Shown here in pieces: positions 1 through 8,354 of a stretch of DNA of 64,000 nucleotides (the stretch's first letter is position 1; every line of letters starts with the position of its first letter). The notes beneath the pieces are model-generated. The model searched no databases. It was not told where the DNA came from and worked only from the letters and a program-made list of their open reading frames with translations. The position numbers and the translations under genes were made by a program. Origin of the DNA: Sergeia podlipaevii (Eukaryota > Euglenozoa > Kinetoplastea > Trypanosomatida > Trypanosomatidae); contig JASANZ010002274.1 of assembly GCA_030849805.1 (NCBI GenBank), positions 124,001 through 188,000 on the forward strand, in the 5' to 3' direction.

Positions 1-1378
1 GGAGCTGAGGCGCCGCTCGGCGGAGGAAATCGCCAAGTTAACCGCGGAGTGGACAGCTCGCCTGAGAGAGGCAGATACCAAACAGAGGGATGAGATTCGC
101 GTGCTAAAGGCGCACCACAGCGACGAACTGAAGAACCTCCGTGATGTGCATGCCACTGCATTGGCTAACACGTGCAAAGATAGTGAAATGGAGATCTCTG
201 AGTATCGTGAGAGCATGAGCCGTGCGCTGGCGGACGCAAAAGCTGCTGCTGCCGCCACTGAAAGGCAACTAAATGCACAGCTTTTGGATATGCAGGCACG
301 CCTGGACAACTTATTGAAAGCGGGCGATGCACAACGGGAGGAGAGTAGCACACATGCGAAGGCAATGCAGGACCAAATTGAGCGCTTGGAAGGACGTCTT
401 AGGGAGGCGAGCGAAGCGACTGCTGCGGAGCTAGGAAGGGCTCAGCAAGACATAAAGGCTCAACTTGCTGCATTGAGCGCAAGCCACGAGACTCAGCTCC
501 AGGATATGAGGCGGACACATTTGAACGAGCTCGAAAAGCAGAGGGAAAGCGCAGCTGCTGCGCTGGCGAAGGCGGAGGCGGCGGCGGCAGAGCACCGGCA
601 GGAGGAAGCGGCGCGGCATGCCAAGGCGATGGATGCTTACAAAGAGGCTCTCATTAAGGACAAGAATGATGTCGTGAGTAGCGTTAATGATATGTACCTT
701 GTAAAGATGAGGGAACTGCAGGAACGGTGCGACGATGCGATTGCTGTGCTAAACACCAAGCTTAAGAATGCAGCAGAGCGAAAGCGCGAGACCGATGCAC
801 AGCTGGATGCCGTGTCTGCCGAGTGCCAGCGAAACGTGGTGGAGGTAGAGGGCTTGAAGCGCTCGCTGGAGCAGTTGTCCCGTCTGGCGCAAGAAGACGC
901 GGAGGCTGCCAAGGCGGAGCTAGCGGCACGTGAGGCAGAGCTGGGGCAAAAGCATACACGTGCTACGGAGCAGCTACAGCGCTTTCACAGCGATGCCATG
1001 GCAGCTTTGGAGCGACGGCGGGCTGAGGAGGCGCAGAGCTACGAAACTCTCGTTGCGGAACTGCGCGCGACGCTCAAGGAGCTTGAACACAAGTACGCTT
1101 TTCGTGAGTCCCGTGCAGAGGATGTTGACCTCATTAACCAGCTCATCAAGGATAATCGTGCCAAGGAGCAGTCGCTCTTGAAGGCGTACGAAGATATGAA
1201 GATGTACAAGCTTGAGCTTATCAATAGAGAAGAAAACTACAACAAACTGTTTGGTAGAAAGCCTCTCGTGCAAGCCGCTGCCACCAATGACTTACCTGTC
1301 ATCGCAGATTCTCAATCTTTGCCGATGATCAAGCCAGCACACAGGAAAAAAAGCTTTAGTCGTGCTTCTTTTAGCTAA
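1..1378 (+). CDS. Coiled-coil protein with FAM184-like C-terminus (5' end outside window)
   Basis: The reading frame is open from base 2 to the stop at 1376-1378 (458 codons visible) and clearly continues upstream of the window. Almost the whole visible protein is charged, Ala/Glu/Lys/Arg-rich heptad-like sequence, as expected of a long coiled coil. Near the end comes a distinctive block, YKLELINREENYNKLFG (about bases 1204-1254), followed by a short basic Ser-rich tail. I recognise the same kind of block near the C-terminal end of the coiled coil of animal FAM184 proteins, so a FAM184-like family assignment is likely. The function of this family is poorly known; a cytoskeletal or flagellar role here is inference only. 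Codon use matches the neighbouring genes. It could instead be another long coiled-coil cytoskeletal protein that happens to share the tail motif. Confidence 0.8.
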   Translation, partial: ELRRRSAEEIAKLTAEWTARLREADTKQRDEIRVLKAHHSDELKNLRDVHATALANTCKDSEMEISEYRESMSRALADAKAAAAATERQLNAQLLDMQARLDNLLKAGDAQREESSTHAKAMQDQIERLEGRLREASEATAAELGRAQQDIKAQLAALSASHETQLQDMRRTHLNELEKQRESAAAALAKAEAAAAEHRQEEAARHAKAMDAYKEALIKDKNDVVSSVNDMYLVKMRELQERCDDAIAVLNTKLKNAAERKRETDAQLDAVSAECQRNVVEVEGLKRSLEQLSRLAQEDAEAAKAELAAREAELGQKHTRATEQLQRFHSDAMAALERRRAEEAQSYETLVAELRATLKELEHKYAFRESRAEDVDLINQLIKDNRAKEQSLLKAYEDMKMYKLELINREENYNKLFGRKPLVQAAATNDLPVIADSQSLPMIKPAHRKKSFSRASFS

Positions 1379-2520
1379 ATTATTTCTGTTTCCTTTCATT
1401 TTGCTGTTGCAACGTCTATGAGTATCGTTGCTGTTGCGACGCATCCTTTCGTTTTTTTTTTTTTTTTTTTGACTGCTTTTGATTTTACTTTTGAAGCTCT
1501 GTCCTTCCTTTTTTTTTTTTTGTTTTTACGAGCGTGCTTTTCTACGCCTGCATATGTACTGCTAGCCTTTTTTTTTACTCTTGTTTATATGCCCTCTCTC
1601 TTTTTTTTTCCGATGTTGCACGACGCCCAAGTAACATGTGTAGAGTATACATGCTTCTGTTTACCTCAACTTTTTTTTTTGTTGTTGTTGTTGCTGTGCG
1701 AAAGAGAGAAAGTGTACGCCGTGGAGCAGTCGTATCTAATCCTCCTTTCCTTTTTCCTTCTTTGAGAGCCACAGTGGTTTTTATTATTATTATTATTTTT
1801 GCTTTTAAACCCCGTTTGTTCTTATGATTTGTATAGTAGTATTGGGTAAAGCATTGTATGAAGGAAGAAAGAGCTGAATGCACAATAGAATGCGCTTTCT
1901 TCTGCCTTTCCATTTTTTTTTTTTGCTGCATTATGTATAGGGAGCAACCGTATTGTTGTCGATCTTTTAGATAGAGAGGGAGAGGTTGCCACGCAATTAT
2001 TAGTTACCTCAAGTGAAAATGTGTTTTTCTTTCAATGAAAGTTTACTGCCTCTTTTTGGGGGTTTTCTTTTCCTTTGCTTCTATCATCGAGGTTATGAAA
2101 TGCAACTACCGCTGTGTGATCTATGCCTATTTCTTTTCTTCTCTCTTTTTTCTCATGTTTTGCTTCATACCTCTTGTCTTTGACACATATTCTTAAGGAT
2201 CAAAGGGCTGCTTCTACTCAGCCGTCAATATTTTTCTTAAAAAAGTACATTACAAGCCGACCTCTATAAGCTTTGCTGTTTGAAAGGAGAAAAAGGACAT
2301 CAACTGTCTGGCATACATTCACATACCATACAACAGCAGTTACGTAAAGGCTTAGTACAATTGAGTATTGTGTTGTGAAACGCCCATACCTTTAGTTTTC
2401 TTTTCCTTCTTTTGAAGCTGTGAGGTTTGTATTTATCGAGCCGATCACATACACTTACACATTCAGGGCTTTTTCTTTTTCCCTTTTCCTTTCTCTACTT
2501 CTTTGCGTAATTATCTATCG
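1379..2520. other. Intergenic spacer, no gene seen
   Basis: AT-rich spacer of about 1.1 kb with many T-runs (for example around 1450-1470, 1510-1520, 1671-1680 and 1913-1924) and (TTG)/(TTA) microsatellites. Open frames here are low-complexity Phe/Leu translations of the T-tracts and are not credible genes. It presumably holds the 3' UTR of the upstream gene and the splice acceptor region of the TPR gene (pyrimidine stretch about 2470-2502). Confidence 0.7.
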
Positions 2521-3660
2521 ATGACTGACATTATTGCTGAAGGTCTAAAGGCGCAAGGAAACGAGGCTTTTACTGCCAAGCGCTTTGAGGATGCGGTGCT
2601 TCTGTATGACAAGGCCATTGAGGCTAGCCCAGGCAACTACGTTTACTACAATAACCGCGCCGCTGCCAACCATGAGTTGAGGAACTACGATCAGGCCATT
2701 GCAGATGCTAAGAAGGCGATCGAGATCAGCGATAATGCCAAAGCACACGTCCGCATTGGGGCCGCTCTCTGGGCTCAGAAGAAACTAAAGGAGGCCAAGG
2801 CCGAGTTTGAAAAGGCAGTGGCTATGGACCCGGCCAATGCGAGCGCCAAGGACAACGTGCAGAAGCTTGAGAACTTGCTGAAGCCGACCGCCTCCCGCCC
2901 CGGCGTCCACCCTTACGCTCACCGAGCCGCGGCTGCATCAGCGTCTGGCGGCGTTCCTGTTCCAGCTACGCTTGGGGGTGAGTTTGCCTCAGTGAATACC
3001 GGCAAGGTTGGTCTCGGTCTTGTCGTCACTAGCATTGTTACCTGTGGGCTGTGTGCCGTGTGCACATTTGTTAGCCCAGCCATGGCGGTGCAGATGTGGC
3101 AGTATACGCTGGTGCTCATCATGGCACACCAAGGGATGGTGATGCACAAGAAGGACTTGCTTCACCCCAACCTTAACGCGCTGCGCGAGTGGACCAATAA
3201 TTACAGTTCACTTGTTTTCATGCTCTGCCTGCTGGCGCTGCTCTCAGGAATCCGACCTGTCACGTTCATTCCTGTGTTTTTAGGTGCCTACAACGTAGTG
3301 GACGTGATCAACCGCAAGGAGGAGCTGCAGGCACTGGTTGGCCCCGCGATGTACAACATGCTCGCGCCATACATCCAAAAGGGCGAGGAGTCCAAGCTCT
3401 CTATCATCATGTTTGCCGCCACTATTGAGGCCCTTCTTCTCTTTACCATCATGCTCAGCGGCGGTGCAATCTTTACCTTGGTGTACCTTCAGTACGGAAA
3501 GAATCGCTATCGCACGGATGCCTACGTGCAGCTCGCATTTACAGGCCTCCGCATGAACGTAACCCGCGCCACACGCTCTTCGTTCATGCCGGCATTCGTT
3601 GACGTGTACGTGCAGAAGTTCTGTGATCTTCTTGCTATGCTTGCTGCACAGCCATTTTAA
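2521..3660 (+). CDS. TPR protein fused to a TMEM33/Pom33-like membrane domain
   Basis: Predicted 379 aa. The start is the first in-frame ATG at 2521, just after a pyrimidine-rich stretch; the longer frame begins with TTG. Residues about 4-115 form three tetratricopeptide repeats of the SGT/STI1 co-chaperone type (GNEAFTAKRFEDAVLLYDKA, then NNRAAANHELRNYDQAI). After an Ala/Pro linker, residues about 160-340 hold several hydrophobic segments, and the last 80 residues resemble the end of TMEM33/Pom33/Tts1: a hydrophobic helix, then LVYLQYGKNRYRTDAYVQ and a basic amphipathic tail. TMEM33-family proteins shape ER tubules and the nuclear envelope. A TPR module on such a membrane domain suggests an ER or nuclear-envelope docking site for chaperones; this is inference. 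The TPR call is firm; the TMEM33 call rests on pattern resemblance and topology. Confidence 0.8.
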   Translation: MTDIIAEGLKAQGNEAFTAKRFEDAVLLYDKAIEASPGNYVYYNNRAAANHELRNYDQAIADAKKAIEISDNAKAHVRIGAALWAQKKLKEAKAEFEKAVAMDPANASAKDNVQKLENLLKPTASRPGVHPYAHRAAAASASGGVPVPATLGGEFASVNTGKVGLGLVVTSIVTCGLCAVCTFVSPAMAVQMWQYTLVLIMAHQGMVMHKKDLLHPNLNALREWTNNYSSLVFMLCLLALLSGIRPVTFIPVFLGAYNVVDVINRKEELQALVGPAMYNMLAPYIQKGEESKLSIIMFAATIEALLLFTIMLSGGAIFTLVYLQYGKNRYRTDAYVQLAFTGLRMNVTRATRSSFMPAFVDVYVQKFCDLLAMLAAQPF

Positions 3661-4333
3661 CAAGCGGTGGAGGTAAAAGGCTTTCTTCCGTGGAGAAGGA
3701 AGGTATATATATATATGATTAACATACCCACCACACCTGTTTTATCCCCCTTTTTTTTTTAACTATTATTATTACCGTTGTGTTTGGGCTAGTATTTCAA
3801 GGCGAGTGAGTCGATGAATCAGGACGTTTTTATTTTCTTTCCATTTAGTATATTCGTCATATTGCTATCGTGCTTCGCTGGAATGCATTTTTTGTTGTTG
3901 TTCTTCTAAAACCTCTAAGGACTGGCGTGTGCACTTGCTATCAACGATGTGATACCGCATTTAAGTGGAAATATATATATGAGAGTAGTAGGAAAGAAGG
4001 AAGTGGCGGCGCCGTTATTCAACACTCATTTTTTTATTTTATTATGTGTGTGCGTATCTGGCTGGGAGGTAGGTATCAAACATAGCAAAGTGCACTGCTC
4101 GTATCAGGGGTTCCCTCTTTTTCTTTGATGTATCCATTCATGGCTTTCCTCCGTCTCTCTTATTATTTTTCAGACTATTATATTAATCACAAAAGCGCAA
4201 AGGACTTTTTCAAGCAGCACCTGTCTTATCCTCTTTATCTTCTCAGAGCGACCTGCAAATACAGAATTCAAAGTTTTTTTTTTTAAGACAACAGTACACA
4301 CTTTCCCAGAACTGAGTCATACTCATACGCACT
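3661..4333. other. Intergenic spacer with splice acceptor of RAD51
   Basis: AT-rich spacer with TA microsatellites (about 3705-3716 and 3971-3980) and T-runs. A T-run at about 4274-4284 followed by AG at 4286-4287 is a plausible trans-splice acceptor for the RAD51 gene, giving a 5' UTR of about 46 nt. No other gene is seen. Confidence 0.6.
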
Positions 4334-5407
4334 ATGCAGCGCCAGCTCAATCACAATAAGAGCGATCCCGTGGAGGACGATGCGGAGGCTGCCGCACTTG
4401 CCGTGGTGGGCTCGATGGCAGAGGACGAGGAGGCCGGTGCCGGTGCCGCGTTGATTGAAATTGACCGTCTTACTGAGCAAGGCATAGGAGCTGCAGATGT
4501 GACGAAGCTCAAACAAGCCGGCATCTTCACTGTGCCTGGCGTTCAGATGCAATGCAGGAAGGAGCTCGCCCAGATAAAGGGCCTCTCCGACGCTAAAGTG
4601 GACAAGATCATCGAAGCAGCACGGAAGCTCACAGAGACTGGCTTCGTCACTGGCACAACTTGTTTGCAGCAGCGGGGACACATTGTTCACATCTCCACTG
4701 GGAGCATAGCGCTAGATCAGTTGCTTGGGGGTGGTATTGAGAGCAAGTCTATCACAGAGGCGTTTGGTGAGTTCCGTACGGGCAAGACTCAGATCGCGCA
4801 CACCTTGTGTGTTACGTGCCAGCTGCCAATAAGCATGGGCGGCGGAAATGGAAAAGCGGTGTACGTCGACACCGAGGGCACATTCCGTCCAGAGCGCATC
4901 AAGCCGATTGCTGAGCGCTTTGGCCTTGACTACAACGCAATTCTTGACAACATTCTTGTTGCTCGTGCCTATACTCACGAGCATCAAGCACACTTGGTGT
5001 CTATGGTGGCTGCGAAGATGGCGGAGGATCAGTTTAGTCTCCTCGTAGTGGACAGCATCACAGCGCTTTTTCGTGTTGACTTTTCCGGTCGTGGCGAGCT
5101 TGCAGAGCGACAGCAGAAGCTGGGCAGGATGCTCAGCCACCTCATGAAAATTGCTGAAGAGTTTAACGTGGCTGTGTACATCACTAACCAGGTCGTGGCC
5201 GATCCTGGCGGCGCCTCCATGTTTGTGGCAGACCCCAAGAAACCTGTCGGTGGACACATTCTGGCTCATGCATCCACTACGCGTTTGTCGCTACGGAAAG
5301 GTCGAGGTGAGCAGCGCGTGTGTAAAATTTTTGACAGCCCGTCGCTGCCTGAGATGGAGTGTGTGTATTGCATTTCAGAGCAGGGCATTATTGACGCGAG
5401 TGAGTGA
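4334..5407 (+). CDS. RAD51: DNA recombinase RAD51
   Basis: Predicted 357 aa, close to the usual length of eukaryotic RAD51. The N-terminal 55 or so residues are acidic, followed by the helix-hairpin-helix DNA-binding domain (residues about 55-110). The RecA core carries Walker [10 protein letters not shown] at residues 145-153 (K151, T152) and Walker B LLVVDS ending near D240. The stretch [16 protein letters not shown] is the hallmark of RAD51 rather than the paralogues, and the L2 loop region ([20 protein letters not shown]) and the C-terminal ...[21 protein letters not shown] are typical of true RAD51. It forms the nucleoprotein filament for strand exchange in homologous recombination in the nucleus. 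It starts at ATG 4334. An MCM9-like helicase, another recombination-associated factor, lies 3 kb downstream. Confidence 0.97.
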   Translation: MQRQLNHNKSDPVEDDAEAAALAVVGSMAEDEEAGAGAALIEIDRLTEQGIGAADVTKLKQAGIFTVPGVQMQCRKELAQIKGLSDAKVDKIIEAARKLTETGFVTGTTCLQQRGHIVHISTGSIALDQLLGGGIESKSITEAFGEFRTGKTQIAHTLCVTCQLPISMGGGNGKAVYVDTEGTFRPERIKPIAERFGLDYNAILDNILVARAYTHEHQAHLVSMVAAKMAEDQFSLLVVDSITALFRVDFSGRGELAERQQKLGRMLSHLMKIAEEFNVAVYITNQVVADPGGASMFVADPKKPVGGHILAHASTTRLSLRKGRGEQRVCKIFDSPSLPEMECVYCISEQGIIDASE

Positions 5408-6161
5408 TGATTTGCTCGGTCAGACACCGTCGCTGTGTCGCATTTTTTTTTTTTTTTTTTCACTACGATCATTCGTGTTTCTCACAGTTTTTTTTGTTTT
5501 TTTGCTCAAAGCTTGTTAGGCAGTTTTTATCTTTTTTTTGTTGCACAGACGAGTGGCGCACACTCTGGTTTCATCTTTTTCAGAGCTATTCATGTGTTAT
5601 CATCAAAATAAACCTTCCTTTTTCCTACATTTCTCAGTCACTCTATAAGGCGAGACACAGATAATGGTTGGGTATTCCCCCCCCTCCTCTTCTAAATAGC
5701 CAGAGTGCATTCGATTTCAGAATTCTATTTGCGGTGTGCTAAATCAGCAGTGCAGTTCCCTCTCCTTCGAAAACAAAACGAAAGAATGAACGTATACCTT
5801 TACCTACACTACTTTTCAATTTATATATATATATATGAAGAAGCGCTTTGTTTACTTCTAGACTGCTTCGTTTTTTTTTTGTTGTTGTTGTTGCTGTTTT
5901 TCTTCTCTAACCCGTCAGTCATTTTTTTCTTTTGTTTTTTACTATGTCCTTTCCGTATTCTTTTTTTTTTGTTATTGATCAATTATAGACAGTACACACA
6001 TTTGTATATACGACTAGTTAGTGGAACCGAAAAGAAAGGTGGAAACTACTAGTGCTAGATTTCCATTGATACGTATTTTCTGTTTTTCCCTCAATTATAG
6101 AACTATTTTTTTTTATCAATTTTAGATCCTTTTCCTGTTCTTCTTTTTTTCACACAAAAAA
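5408..6161. other. Intergenic spacer, no gene seen
   Basis: AT-rich spacer with a T18 tract at 5443-5460 directly after the RAD51 stop region, further T-runs, a C8 run at about 5678 and a TA repeat near 5823-5836. The pyrimidine stretch at about 6128-6150 probably serves the next gene. Open frames here are T-tract translations. Confidence 0.65.
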
Positions 6162-7046
6162 ATGCCAATTGCCAGGGCACTCGAGGTAATTGATAGCCAC
6201 TTGCTGTCATCTCAGTCCAATAGTGTACTAGCAGGCTGTGATTACGCTACTGCATCGACTGTTCAACGTCTCACTGGCAGAGATGCACCGCCGCAGCAAA
6301 TGCTGCCGGCATTTTACGTTTCGTGGCGCGACGGTCCCTCCCCGTACGATCTACACAAGGGGGATTACCAGTGCTCCGTCGAGCACGTCCTTGACGATGC
6401 TGAGGACTTTGAGGTGGCCTATGCGGATGGCGTCAGTGAGGAGGAGGCGGGTGCGGGTCAGTACAATGGAAAGCGTGAGGCGGTGTTGGCGGAGCTACGG
6501 GACTGCACAGAGGACGGCATGGTGGCAAACGACTACTTTCGAGTGCAGACGTTTCCCGCGCGGGTGACACTCAACGGCAGAAGTGCCAGACATATCGAGG
6601 AGGAAGTGGTCGTGGCGAACCCACTGAGGGATCGCTTAGGACTGGAGCAGGAGATCGCCGTGGATCGCACACAGCGAATGGTGAGGCGCCTGAAAAGCGA
6701 GAAGGCGTCCTTGTACGGGAAGTGCGTTCGTATCTACCCTCACGGTGCCCTCGGTATTAGTGAGAGTCCTTATGGTAACCCAGGGGAAGTCTACGCTACG
6801 CATCAGCGCCAGTTATTCAAAACAAGTATGAGGCAAGCACGCTCGCTTCGACGCCCGGCGCAAGGTCCAGAGGATCACCTTCATGGTAGCTACGTGTGCC
6901 GCGGAGAGGAACGACAGAGAGGTATTCGCTGTGATCCACCCCCGGATCATATGCACGGAGGTGTGCGCTTGAATAACGGTTTTGAGTCACCGGTGCGGAC
7001 TGGGGAGTACCAAAATAGCTCTTCCTTGTTTTATGTATCAAAGTAG
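6162..7046 (+). CDS. Hypothetical protein, 294 aa
   Basis: ATG at 6162 follows a pyrimidine tract and a short A-run. The 294-aa product has no signal peptide or membrane segment and no domain I recognise. The first half is mixed and acidic, with a run of Glu/Ala around residues 90-105; the second half is more basic, with paired Arg (MVRRLKSEKASLYGKCVRIY) and a Tyr/Gly/Pro-rich middle (ESPYGNPGEVYATHQRQLF). Codon use and GC content resemble the flanking genes, so it is probably a real protein. Short Tyr/Gly/Pro blocks of this kind occur in flagellar and cytoskeletal proteins, but that is only a guess. Confidence 0.8.
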   Translation: MPIARALEVIDSHLLSSQSNSVLAGCDYATASTVQRLTGRDAPPQQMLPAFYVSWRDGPSPYDLHKGDYQCSVEHVLDDAEDFEVAYADGVSEEEAGAGQYNGKREAVLAELRDCTEDGMVANDYFRVQTFPARVTLNGRSARHIEEEVVVANPLRDRLGLEQEIAVDRTQRMVRRLKSEKASLYGKCVRIYPHGALGISESPYGNPGEVYATHQRQLFKTSMRQARSLRRPAQGPEDHLHGSYVCRGEERQRGIRCDPPPDHMHGGVRLNNGFESPVRTGEYQNSSSLFYVSK

Positions 7047-7675
7047 GCTTCACCCTTTTTTTTGCCAATATGTTTCACTCTTTTTTTTTTTTTTGCGAAT
7101 TGATTAGAGAGTTTGTATATTTTTTCTTACTTTATGTGACTTAAAGATAGCATGTAAACTTTAGATATTTGTATGTGTTGTGTACTATATGTGTATGTTT
7201 CTCTTACTCTCTTTCCGTGGTTGTCATCGCAGCAACTAACGCATGTTTATTATGACGCAAATGTTTTTTTTTTCCTCGTTTCTTACCAGTCAACGGAAAT
7301 ACGCAAGCAGAAAACAATGTGACACCAAAAGCGATAGCACGTGCATTGGAGTGAGCGTATATATGCATTCAGAATTGTCATCGGTCAAAACTCAATTCTC
7401 AAACCTCTTTTTTTTTTTGTGTTTTTCTCTTTGGTAGGGGGCCCAGCAGCCAACGCAGAGTAACAATAAGAAGAAATTAGACACAAGGATTTACGTTTGT
7501 TCCTTAAAGGAAAAAGTATACCCGCTGACCCATTATTGCTATTATCATCATTGTTACCCACACACACACATACACATTACTTCGTACGCCTATATTTCTA
7601 GCACTTAGCACAGTGAGCGAAATACTTGAACGTTGCATTAATTTTTTTAAAAAAATATCAAAGAGGCAATTGTTG
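7047..7675. other. Intergenic spacer, no gene seen
   Basis: AT-rich, with T-runs at 7059-7065, 7080-7094, 7264-7273 and 7409-7419 and a CA repeat near 7559-7570. No gene, RNA or conserved structure is seen. A frame open from GTG 7613 joins the next gene, but the short AT-rich stretch 7613-7675 does not look coding. Confidence 0.6.
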
Positions 7676-8071
7676 ATGGATCACAGTTCTTGGCTTCCTG
7701 AGGAGCGATGCCGCTCTGTGAAAGCACTGCACTCTCAACGTGCAGCTGTGAAGGAGAGACTTATGCAGAAGCAAGTACAACAGAGGCAGCAGCAGCGTGC
7801 TACGAGGGTGAGTGGGCTGCGTGAGGGCGAGTTTCGCGAGGAAGTGGCGGGTACCATAGCTTCTTCTAGCTCAGTTACTGATCCTTCAGCACGGATTTCA
7901 CAACTTGAGTGGCAGACACTAGGCCGCGAGCTTGGCTGTGACATGGCCAATCCAGAGATTATGAACTACTTGCTCGAGCTGGAGGAAGAAATAAGACAAG
8001 AACAGCTTTTTGCAATGTACGACGAGTGTAATGATGGACTGGAAGAGTACTATGCGTCACTCATGTCGTAG
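7676..8071 (+). CDS. Small protein, possibly RPA-interacting-protein-like
   Basis: Predicted 131 aa from ATG 7676; a longer frame starts at GTG 7613 through AT-rich, non-coding-looking sequence. The N-terminal part begins WLPEERCRSVKALHSQRAAV and continues into a basic Gln/Arg-rich helix; the C-terminal part is acidic and helical (MNYLLELEEEIRQEQL, then MYDECNDGLEEYYASL). This order of basic N-terminal helix, acidic helix and terminal Tyr/Glu helix recalls the N-terminal and middle domains of RPA-interacting protein (RPAIN, the RPA nuclear import factor), without its C-terminal zinc finger. The resemblance is weak and the call is tentative. The gene lies between RAD51 and an MCM9-like helicase. 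Confidence 0.65.
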   Translation: MDHSSWLPEERCRSVKALHSQRAAVKERLMQKQVQQRQQQRATRVSGLREGEFREEVAGTIASSSSVTDPSARISQLEWQTLGRELGCDMANPEIMNYLLELEEEIRQEQLFAMYDECNDGLEEYYASLMS

Positions 8072-8301
8072 TGTTGCCTTTCTTAGATGAAGGAACTGCT
8101 ATGAATGTGCATTTACGTTCACCTATTTGCACTAAGAAAGAAAGAATGAATGAAAAAATGGTAACAGCGAGACTGTTATGCAAGCAGTACCTTAATATGC
8201 TTGAGAAAAAAAAATACATATTCGTAGATTGTTTGGTCAATTGTGAATCACGTATCAGGATATACATTTTTTCCTTTTCCTTTTCTACGTATAACACATA
8301 A

Positions 8302-8315
8302 TTTTTTTTCTCCAG
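8302..8315 (+). promoter_or_regulatory. Probable trans-splice acceptor of the MCM9-like gene
   Basis: Pyrimidine tract at 8302-8313 followed by AG at 8314-8315, about 40 nt upstream of the ATG at 8355. This is the usual layout of a trypanosomatid spliced-leader addition site. Confidence 0.6.
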
Positions 8316-8354
8316 TCGAGTACTTCTTTTGCTGTTCTCTTTCAAGAAGTTAGC

